Part shown: one piece after another, positions 1-5,377 of the stretch
Layout of the letters: each line of letters opens with the position of its first letter
Position numbering within the stretch: the first letter of the stretch is position 1
NCBI GenBank assembly: GCA_946887345.1
Contig: CAMPKR010000188.1
Location: forward strand, 1-5,377
Direction of reading: 5' to 3'
Origin: an uncultured Bacteroidota bacterium
Lineage (GTDB): Bacteria > Bacteroidota > Bacteroidia > Chitinophagales > Chitinophagaceae
DNA length: 5,377 bases
Notes under the pieces: generated by a model
Told to the model about the DNA's origin: nothing
Seen by the model: only the letters and a program-made list of their open reading frames with translations
Database searches by the model: none
Translations under genes and position numbers: made by a program

Positions 1-577
1 AGGTGGGAAACTGCCGGTGATCCTTCTTGTCTTTATTATACAGCATCTGCAGCGTAGTACCGGCAAATTCTGCACTTTTTAGTAGCTCCAGCCGCTCGGC
101 ATCCGGAGCCGCATAATAGTTTACGAGAAATTTTTCCACAGTGCTGATTCCCTTTTTTTCTGAGAGCGTTTTAGCCCATTTTTTAACATACTCATCATAG
201 GCTTTTTGACCTTCCGTCGTCTGCCATCCGTAGATAATCATCCCAAACCATCGCAGAAAATAAAGTGATCGTTCAGATGCATAAATATTCTCGCTGAAAT
301 TGCCCTCTTCTATGGCACTCAGTATCTCAAAGGGCCTGACCAAATCCAGCTCATCACATATCTTCCTGCTGTAGGCCAAAAAACGATGCATGGTATCTCT
401 CTTCCCGGCAGCATGCAATTCAGGCAGTAATATATGAGCACTATAAATTACATCCTGGCAGTTAACTGCCACCCTCCGGATCATTCCCTCTATCAAAGTA
501 TCTCTCTGTGCTTTTGCGGCAGGTGACAAATACAAAAAGCAGGTTAGGGTGATAAGTTTTTTAATATATATTCTCAT
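1..577 (-). CDS. Exported protein of unknown function (3' part outside window)
   Basis: I do not recognise this protein. The minus strand is open from an ATG at 577-575 to the window edge, giving 192 residues without a stop, so the C-terminus is missing. It begins with a typical signal peptide: basic MRIYIKK, a hydrophobic stretch to about residue 20, then AKA-Q with likely cleavage after residue 23. The mature part is rich in charged and aromatic residues and reads as mainly helical. Residues 107-118 (FLRWFGMIIYGW) are hydrophobic and aromatic, too short and mixed for a confident membrane span. Cys40 and Cys74 are the only mature cysteines seen. The ATG is the first in frame after a TGA about 30 bases upstream, and the signal peptide begins exactly there, so the start is firm. 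There is no Shine-Dalgarno sequence. The gene diverges from the one at 768. It acts in the periplasm or outside; no function can be inferred. Confidence 0.85.
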   Translation of the reverse strand, partial: MRIYIKKLITLTCFLYLSPAAKAQRDTLIEGMIRRVAVNCQDVIYSAHILLPELHAAGKRDTMHRFLAYSRKICDELDLVRPFEILSAIEEGNFSENIYASERSLYFLRWFGMIIYGWQTTEGQKAYDEYVKKWAKTLSEKKGISTVEKFLVNYYAAPDAERLELLKSAEFAGTTLQMLYNKDKKDHRQFPT

Positions 578-585
578 TTGTGCGT

Positions 586-615
586 CAAACTTAGAATTGT
601 TTCCTCAGTTACCAA
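586..615 (-). promoter_or_regulatory. Bacteroidota-type promoter for the minus-strand gene
   Basis: Read on the minus strand, TTG (615-613) is followed after exactly 19 bases by TAAGTTTG (593-586). This fits the Bacteroidota primary sigma consensus of a -33 TTG and a -7 TAnnTTTG element. The expected transcription start falls near 579-583, only a few bases before the ATG at 577, so the mRNA would have almost no leader. The match and spacing are seen directly; activity is inferred. Confidence 0.65.
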
Positions 616-644
616 CTTCCATCGCAAGCCATGATTTGTGGGGC

Positions 645-658
645 TGAAAATATCTTCA
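645..658. repeat. 14-base near-palindrome, possible operator
   Basis: TGAAAATATCTTCA is symmetric about 651/652 except for one mismatched pair (A649 against C654). It lies about 30 bases upstream of the -33 element of the minus-strand promoter and 110 bases upstream of the plus-strand start, where a regulator shared by both genes could bind. AT-rich palindromes of this size also arise by chance, and no regulator gene is in the window. Confidence 0.25.
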
Positions 659-767
659 CAACTTAAAGTTACGCAAGCCCGGAAACAATAATAATCACTA
701 TATTTAGTTATCTCCTATGCGACCTGTTTCTGCCTGAAAACAACTCACACTTAAAAACCGGCAGGGG

Positions 768-1736
768 ATGAAACATATTGCTTCTATTCTTTTTATGCTG
801 CTTTCACAGCAGATCGCCGGCCAGACACGCTGCGATTGTTATGACAGACTGTTTAACCTGGGCAGGCACTATGAAAACCATGGCAATTTTATTAAAGCCA
901 TAGAGGTCTTTAAGGACGCACTTTACTTTTTGGAGGAGAATAACGACGATGCGGAGGTATTCCTGGGCCTTGTTCACTGCTACGACACCATGCACAACTA
1001 CGACTCTTCTGTAGCCTATGCCATGAGAGCCATAGATAAAGGGCTGGGGGCAGGTTATTTTTACAGCTACACTCCGCGCACCTTTGAGCATCTGCCCAAC
1101 GATGAGCGGCTGCTCTGGCCCCGGCCGGGGCAGGAAGTGAACTGGGGATTATTTAAGCTCACCCAGCAGATGTTTGGTCTTGATCAGTACTTCCGTACCT
1201 CTGAGAATTTTGAGTCGCAGTGGCTTCCTGACTCGCTGGAGCAATACAAAATGCCGATAATCCTGTCATTATTCCATCTCGCAGACAGTAACAACTACAT
1301 GTTGCAGATGAAGATATTCCGCAAGTTCGGTTGGCCGACCTATCAAAAAGTGGGTTTTTACAACGCCGTGAGCCCCGGGGGGTTGATGCACAATGTTCGA
1401 TACCCCGGCTTTGGCCGTCACCTGCTTGATACGCTCTATCACTTCGGCTCCAGGTGCGAAGGCATACTAAAGTCTAAAGTGCTGAAGCTGGAAGATAACC
1501 GGGTGTATCATGGTGGCGAAGTATCGATGGGTAGCGGCAAGAACCTTATCGGCTTTACTGGCCGCGACAGGTACAACCTTATCTACGACATCAAAAAAGC
1601 TGACAGCATACGACTGGCCAATAATCATGTGCGATTAAAAGAAGACGTACCGCCGGGAGAAACTTTACCGAAAGAGTACCGCCCTGTGCCCTACCCGAAA
1701 AATTATTTCTGCATGAAAAAATACCAGCTGGAATAA
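768..1736 (+). CDS. Exported TPR-like protein with a DUF6624-like domain
   Basis: The 322-residue protein starts with a signal peptide (MKHIASILFMLLSQQIAG, then Q) with likely cleavage after residue 18, so it is periplasmic or secreted. Residues 25-95 resemble two TPR helix pairs: an alternating helical pattern with YENHGNFIKAIEVFKDAL (35-52), then LGLVHCYDTMHNYDSSVAYAMRAI. Residues about 125-310 match what I recall of DUF6624: DQYFR (139-143), DSNN (173-176), FGWPT then VG (187-196), LEDNRVYHGG (241-250), and a C-terminal stretch with R282 and KEYRPVPYP (302-310). No biochemical role is established for that family to my knowledge, and the QH pair I associate with its middle is not clear here. 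A CxC (Cys22, Cys24) sits just after the signal peptide; other cysteines are 71, 230 and 315. ATG 768 is the first after an in-frame TGA at 735-737. The gene stands alone: divergent on the left, with a separate promoter on the right. The domain call is from memory of the motif and is moderate. Confidence 0.88.
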   Translation: MKHIASILFMLLSQQIAGQTRCDCYDRLFNLGRHYENHGNFIKAIEVFKDALYFLEENNDDAEVFLGLVHCYDTMHNYDSSVAYAMRAIDKGLGAGYFYSYTPRTFEHLPNDERLLWPRPGQEVNWGLFKLTQQMFGLDQYFRTSENFESQWLPDSLEQYKMPIILSLFHLADSNNYMLQMKIFRKFGWPTYQKVGFYNAVSPGGLMHNVRYPGFGRHLLDTLYHFGSRCEGILKSKVLKLEDNRVYHGGEVSMGSGKNLIGFTGRDRYNLIYDIKKADSIRLANNHVRLKEDVPPGETLPKEYRPVPYPKNYFCMKKYQLE

Positions 1737-1760
1737 GGGGGAAATCATACACATGTCAAC

Positions 1761-1786
1761 AAATCCGCATACGGCATTTACTTTTT
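1761..1786 (+). terminator. Possible weak intrinsic terminator
   Basis: AAATCCG (1761-1767), loop CATA, then CGG-C-ATTT (1772-1779) can form a seven-pair stem with one bulged C, followed after AC by five T (1782-1786). It lies 25 bases after the stop of the upstream gene, the right place for a terminator. The stem is short and AT-rich at its base, so the call is weak. Its T-run overlaps the -33 element of the next promoter. Confidence 0.3.
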
Positions 1787-1813
1787 GCTACTATACCTTA
1801 ATTCCTATCTTTG
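1785..1813 (+). promoter_or_regulatory. Bacteroidota-type promoter for the receptor-TPR operon
   Basis: TTG (1785-1787) is followed after 18 bases by TATCTTTG (1806-1813), a full match to TAnnTTTG. The transcription start is expected at about 1817-1820, giving a leader of roughly 50 bases before the ATG at 1868. This gives the receptor gene its own promoter, separate from the gene upstream. Sequence and spacing are seen; activity is inferred. Confidence 0.65.
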
Positions 1814-1848
1814 TTTAGTTAGAAAACCAAGCAGAAAAATACGTCTTT

Positions 1849-1863
1849 AGTAAAAACTTTACT
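1849..1863 (+). repeat. Small hairpin just before the receptor start codon
   Basis: AGTAAA-AAC-TTTACT is a perfect six-pair inverted repeat with a three-base loop. It ends four bases before the ATG at 1868, within the region a ribosome would cover. It is AT-rich and weak, so it may be chance; if formed it could slow initiation. No Shine-Dalgarno sequence is present here. Confidence 0.3.
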
Positions 1864-1867
1864 CTGT

Positions 1868-4198
1868 ATGCAAAAGCGCATAAGCTTAACTACCTTATTA
1901 TTAGTTCTCCTGTCCGTTTCTGCCTTCGCGCAAAAGGCTGCCATTAAAGGTTTCGTTTACGATAAAATGACCGGCGAGCCTATGATCTACACAGTGGTAT
2001 TTCTTAAAGACACTAAAATAGGAGTACAAACCGACCTTCACGGTTATTTTACGATAGCTCAACTGGCTCCCGGTACCTATACGGTAATGAGTACGGTTAT
2101 TGGCTATGACACAGTAATGCAGGATGTAACAGTTGCGGAAGGCCAGGTGCAAAGCGTGCAGCTATTTATCGCACCCCGCGCCCGTACGCTTGAAGACGTG
2201 GAGATATCGGCCAGGCAGAGGGAAAAGACAACTAAAGTAGGTGTAGGTGTGACGGCCATTACCCCTACAGACATCAATAAGCTACCAAGTGCAGGTGGCG
2301 AACCGGATATAGCCCAGTTCCTGCAGGTGCTGCCCGGCGTGGTATTTACCGGTGACCAGGGTGGTCAACTGTATATACGCGGTGGCTCGCCTACGCAAAC
2401 GGGTATATTGCTGGACGGCGTCACCATTTACAATCCATTCCATACGATAGGGCTGTTTTCCATCTTTGAAACAGACGCAATACGTAGTGCTGAAGTAACA
2501 TCCAGCGGGTTTGGCGCCCAATATGGCAACCGAACATCTGCCATAGTAGACGTGCGCACAAAAGATGGTAACAAAAACGCGCTATCGGGCAAATTTTCTG
2601 CCTCTCCTATTATGGTACATGGCATGCTGGAAGGTCCGCTGGCAAGACCAAAAGAAGCGGGAAGTTCCAGCGTTTCATTCCTGTTATCTGCAAAACACAG
2701 TTACCTGGAATCGACCTCTAAGTCGATATACGGAGGTTTTAGCGAGTCGATCAAGCAAAACGGCTTGCCCTTCTCTTTTACCGACCTGTATGGTAAGGTA
2801 ACATTAAGCGGCGACAACGGCAGCAAACTGAATGTATTTGGTTTCAACTTTAACGATAGAGCGAAGATCGTTAATCCCAAGACTTACGTGCAGGAAGCCG
2901 CGCTAGACTGGGACGCTATAGGCGCCGGTACGACGTTTGTTCTTACGCCGGGCAATTCATCTGCTTTGATCAGTGGTAAATTCGCTTATTCCAAATACAA
3001 TATTGAGATAAATGAAACAACAGGTGGCACCGGCGGTACAAGAAAAAGCGGCATAGCCGGCTTTGAAGGTGGTATTGACTTTACCTACTATCTGAAAAAC
3101 TACAGCCAGCTGAAATACGGGCTGGAAGTAAGTGGCCTGAATACCACACTTGACTATACTAACCAGTTCAGTACCAATTACAACCTTAGCCGTAGCAATA
3201 CTATTGCCTCTGTATTTATCAACTACAGGAAGAACTTTGGTGATAAATTCGTTCTGGACCCAAGCTTCCGCCTGCAGTACTATGCGTCTATGTCGTTTGC
3301 ATCACCAGAGCCACGCCTGGGCTTGAAATACAACGTCACCCCGAACATCCGCCTGAAAGCAGCGGCCGGTATGTATTCTCAGAACATCATCAGTACCAAG
3401 AGTGATAAAGATGTAGTAAACTTCTTTACCGGTTTCCTGCTGAGCCCGGACGAAAGAATATTTGATACAGATGGTAATCCACTTGCACAAAACGTGCAGC
3501 GCGCTAATCACCTGGCTGGCGGTATTGAAGTTGACATACAAGACGTAGAAATTAACATTGAACCATGGTATAAAGGTTTTAAAGACTACACCGAACTTAA
3601 CAGGTACAAAACTTCGGCAAGCCAATCAAACTTCATTGCCGGTGATGGTAAAGCAGTGGGTGTAGACTTCTCACTTAAATACAACTACAACCGCCTGTAT
3701 CTTTGGTCTGTATTCTCTTATCAAAAGATAACTTACACCACCAGGGATAGCCGCAACGCCGTGCAAACATATCCGCCACCATTCGACCGTCGCTTTAACA
3801 TGAACCTGTTCGGTTCATATACAGCCGGTAAAAAGCGTGACTGGGATTTATCTATCCGCTACAATCTCGGATCTCCTTTCCCCTTCACGCAAACACAAGC
3901 ATTCTTTGAAAGCCCGAACCTTGCAGGCAGTATAAACAGCAATGTAACCGGCACAAACGGCAACCTGAACGTAGTATATGCGGAAACGCTCAATGGCGGT
4001 CGCCTTTCATGGTTCCACCGCGTGGATGTTTCTGCCAAGAAGCGCTTTGCAATTACGAAGAAATCGAATATTGACGCCATATTCAGCATAACGAACGTGG
4101 CCAACCGCAACAATATATTTTATGTAGACCGTGTCACCAACACCAAAGTATATCAGTTGCCCATATTCCCCAGCCTGAGCGTTGCGTGGAATTTTTAA
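1868..4198 (+). CDS. TonB-dependent outer-membrane receptor (non-SusC type)
   Basis: This 776-residue protein is a complete TonB-dependent receptor, which imports a substrate through the outer membrane using proton-motive force relayed by TonB-ExbBD. The signal peptide (1-21) ends AFA-Q. Residues 24-103 form a carboxypeptidase-regulatory-like beta domain (IKGFVYDKMTGEPMIYTVV; later GYFTIAQLAPGTYTV). TLEDVEISA (107-115) is the likely TonB box. The plug spans about 122-232, with LQVLPGVV (152-159), YIRGGSPTQTGILLDGV (169-185) and GFGAQYGNRTSAIVDVRTKDG in two parts (214-234). The rest is the barrel, with PPPFDRRFNMNLFGSY, then LGSPFPFTQTQAFFE, HRVDVS near the end and a terminal aromatic strand finishing in WNF. 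Length and motifs fit the roughly 750-850 residue receptors of Bacteroidota rather than the roughly 1000-residue SusC type, and no SusD follows. The substrate is unknown. ATG 1868 is the first after an in-frame TAG at 1820-1822. The gene ends with tandem in-frame stops, TAA TAG, nine bases before the next gene. Confidence 0.95.
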   Translation: MQKRISLTTLLLVLLSVSAFAQKAAIKGFVYDKMTGEPMIYTVVFLKDTKIGVQTDLHGYFTIAQLAPGTYTVMSTVIGYDTVMQDVTVAEGQVQSVQLFIAPRARTLEDVEISARQREKTTKVGVGVTAITPTDINKLPSAGGEPDIAQFLQVLPGVVFTGDQGGQLYIRGGSPTQTGILLDGVTIYNPFHTIGLFSIFETDAIRSAEVTSSGFGAQYGNRTSAIVDVRTKDGNKNALSGKFSASPIMVHGMLEGPLARPKEAGSSSVSFLLSAKHSYLESTSKSIYGGFSESIKQNGLPFSFTDLYGKVTLSGDNGSKLNVFGFNFNDRAKIVNPKTYVQEAALDWDAIGAGTTFVLTPGNSSALISGKFAYSKYNIEINETTGGTGGTRKSGIAGFEGGIDFTYYLKNYSQLKYGLEVSGLNTTLDYTNQFSTNYNLSRSNTIASVFINYRKNFGDKFVLDPSFRLQYYASMSFASPEPRLGLKYNVTPNIRLKAAAGMYSQNIISTKSDKDVVNFFTGFLLSPDERIFDTDGNPLAQNVQRANHLAGGIEVDIQDVEINIEPWYKGFKDYTELNRYKTSASQSNFIAGDGKAVGVDFSLKYNYNRLYLWSVFSYQKITYTTRDSRNAVQTYPPPFDRRFNMNLFGSYTAGKKRDWDLSIRYNLGSPFPFTQTQAFFESPNLAGSINSNVTGTNGNLNVVYAETLNGGRLSWFHRVDVSAKKRFAITKKSNIDAIFSITNVANRNNIFYVDRVTNTKVYQLPIFPSLSVAWNF

Positions 4199-4207
4199 TA
4201 GTGTTGA

Positions 4208-5377
4208 ATGAAGCAAAACAAACAGAAGAACATAAGCCGTACACTTGCAGCCATGGCCCTGGCCATGTCGTTATCGTTAAATACACAAGCACAGCAACAC
4301 ATACCCAACCTGCCTGAAAACAAGTGGTTGGTGCTGGCAGAAGAGCAATACTTCCAGGGACATTATGCTATGGCGCTGCAGTCGGCCGAGACTTATATAA
4401 AACAAGGAACCATAAACAGCGAAGCAAAAACTGCCGACCTGATTAACAAAGCGAAGTTTTTCTCATCTGTATCAGCATTGAGGCTGGATCTGCCTGCCTG
4501 CGAGGACAGCGCCATTACCAGTATTAATAAAACTTCGAATCCTGCTTACAAACAGCGTATGGCATTTGCCCTGGCGCAATTCTATTTTCAGCATAACAGG
4601 CTGACAGCAGCGATACCGTACTATGAAATGGCAGGCTATGCCAACCTTAGTAACAAGGAAATAGCGGATAGTCGCTTTGAACTGGCATACTGTTACTTCA
4701 ATAGTATGCAGTTTGACAAGGCAGAACCGCTTTTTGCATCAATAAAGGAACTGGAAGGCAAATATCACACAGCAGGCAATTACTACTATGGCCTACTTGC
4801 CTACAACAGGAATAATTACAACGAAGCGCTCAGCAGCTTTGAACGCATAAAAAACCAGGCAGAATACGGGAAAGTAGTTCCTTACTACATAGCTGAGATA
4901 CATTACTTCCTTGGCAACAGGCAGCAGGCACTTAACGAGGCACTGAGCCAGATCAACCAACCTGAAAAATCATTTTACGACAACGAACTGCATTTACTCG
5001 CTGCCCAGGTACTCTTTGAAGAGGAGCGTTATGGTGAAGCACTGCCCTATTTTGAGCACTACTACGATAACACGGATAAGATTCGGAAGGAAGACCTATA
5101 TGAAATGGGCTATTCTTACTACCGCGTGAGCGAGTGGGAAAACGCGATAGAGAAATTCAAACCGCTGAGCAACGCCCAGGATACAATGGGACAAACTGCC
5201 ATGTACCTGCTGGGTGACTGCTACCTGAAGACAGGAGATAAACGTAGCGCCAGGAATGCATTCGGCATTTGCGCGGACATGCCATTCAACCCTAAGCAGC
5301 AGGAATCGTCCATAATGCTGAGTGGCAAGCTGTCTTATGAATTGGGATATAGCGATGAGGCCATGCAGCGCTTCAAA
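4208..5377 (+). CDS. Exported TPR-repeat protein, receptor partner (3' end outside window)
   Basis: The frame from ATG 4208 stays open to the window edge for 390 residues, so the C-terminus is missing. The N-terminus is a long signal peptide, basic for 11 residues, then ISRTLAAMALAMSLSLNTQA before QQ, with likely cleavage after residue 28. The rest is tetratricopeptide repeats, seen at about 42-66, 119-145, 154-182, 190-216, 226-250, 261-287, 297-320, 331-357 and from 370 on. Typical pieces are LAQFYFQHNRLTAAIPYYEM, LAYCYFNSMQFDKAEPLF, GLLAYNRNNYNEALSSFERI and LGDCYLKTGDKRSARNAF. Such arrays form a helical solenoid that binds other proteins; here it would lie in the periplasm. It begins nine bases after the receptor stop with no promoter between, so the two are cotranscribed and probably translationally coupled. 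A role as periplasmic partner or scaffold for the receptor is an inference from this arrangement. Whether another domain follows the repeats cannot be seen. Confidence 0.92.
   Translation, partial: MKQNKQKNISRTLAAMALAMSLSLNTQAQQHIPNLPENKWLVLAEEQYFQGHYAMALQSAETYIKQGTINSEAKTADLINKAKFFSSVSALRLDLPACEDSAITSINKTSNPAYKQRMAFALAQFYFQHNRLTAAIPYYEMAGYANLSNKEIADSRFELAYCYFNSMQFDKAEPLFASIKELEGKYHTAGNYYYGLLAYNRNNYNEALSSFERIKNQAEYGKVVPYYIAEIHYFLGNRQQALNEALSQINQPEKSFYDNELHLLAAQVLFEEERYGEALPYFEHYYDNTDKIRKEDLYEMGYSYYRVSEWENAIEKFKPLSNAQDTMGQTAMYLLGDCYLKTGDKRSARNAFGICADMPFNPKQQESSIMLSGKLSYELGYSDEAMQRFK
4252..4267 (+). repeat. Perfect inverted repeat in the signal-peptide codons of the TPR gene
   Basis: CATGGCC (4252-4258) and GGCCATG (4261-4267) are perfect inverted repeats separated by CT. 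As RNA this gives a GC-rich stem of six pairs with a CCTG loop, about 45 bases into the gene. It falls on codons for the repeated Ala-Met-Ala-Leu-Ala-Met in the hydrophobic core, so codon repetition may fully explain it. Confidence 0.3.

Larger units (their letters stand above)
578..767. other. Divergent intergenic region
   Basis: These 190 bases separate two divergently transcribed genes for exported proteins. The minus-strand promoter lies at 586-615 and a near-palindrome at 645-658. For the plus-strand gene the best promoter candidate is TATATTTA at 699-706, which fits TAnnTTT but ends in A and has no TTG at the right distance upstream, so that promoter is uncertain. AGGGG directly abuts the ATG at 768, too close to act as a normal ribosome binding site. 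I see no small gene or RNA gene here. Confidence 0.6.

Noticed and set aside
699..706. TATATTTA as a promoter for the gene at 768
   Set aside because: It lacks the final G of TAnnTTTG and there is no TTG 17-21 bases upstream, so it is only mentioned as the best of weak candidates.
761..767. GCAGGGG as a Shine-Dalgarno sequence for the gene at 768
   Set aside because: The G-run touches the start codon with no spacer, and Bacteroidota rarely rely on Shine-Dalgarno pairing.
768..845. Lipoprotein signal at the N-terminus of the DUF6624-like protein, using Cys22 or Cys24
   Set aside because: The residues before each Cys (QTR-C, RCD-C) do not fit a lipobox; a standard cleavage before Gln19 fits better.
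804..1091. Minus-strand open frame of 95 codons inside the DUF6624-like gene
   Set aside because: It lies antisense within a gene with signal peptide and domain motifs, has no promoter of its own and no recognisable product.
1868..4198. SusC-type glycan importer
   Set aside because: The N-terminal extension is shared with SusC, but the protein is shorter than the roughly 1000-residue SusC class and no SusD lipoprotein or glycan enzyme is adjacent.
1901..4216. Several open frames of 65-107 codons, antisense or out of frame within the receptor gene
   Set aside because: All are shadows of the continuous 776-codon receptor frame; their translations are low-complexity or cysteine-rich nonsense without domains.

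Overview
The window looks like a piece of a Bacteroidota chromosome, most like the Chitinophagia/Sphingobacteriia group. Four things support this: exported proteins whose signal peptides end just before Gln (A-Q or G-Q), promoter-like sequences of the Bacteroidota type (TTG, 18-19 bases, TAnnTTTG), start codons without a usable Shine-Dalgarno sequence, and a TonB-dependent receptor with the N-terminal carboxypeptidase-regulatory-like extension typical of the phylum. The exact genus cannot be read from the sequence.

There are four genes, two of them cut by the window edges. Bases 1-577 hold the 5' part of a minus-strand gene for an exported, mostly helical protein that I do not recognise. A 190-base divergent intergenic region (578-767) carries a good Bacteroidota-type promoter for that gene and a 14-base near-palindrome. 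On the plus strand, 768-1736 encodes an exported protein with TPR-like helices followed by what looks like a DUF6624 domain. A 131-base gap (1737-1867) carries a possible weak terminator, a good promoter and a small hairpin next to the next start codon. At 1868-4198 lies a complete 776-residue TonB-dependent outer-membrane receptor (carboxypeptidase-like domain, TonB box, plug, barrel). Nine bases later, 4208 to the window end encodes an exported TPR-repeat protein, seen for 390 residues and still open.

The receptor and the TPR protein are almost certainly one transcription unit driven from about 1785-1813. No SusD-like lipoprotein follows the receptor, so this is not a SusCD glycan system. 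The likeliest reading is an outer-membrane TonB-dependent receptor with a periplasmic TPR partner; its substrate cannot be told from the window. The two left-hand genes encode exported proteins of unknown role, and nothing but proximity links them to the receptor unit. I see no RNA genes, mobile elements, CRISPR arrays, integration sites or defence genes. Nothing here is clearly a new system; the receptor-TPR pair and the near-leaderless divergent gene are the most interesting points.
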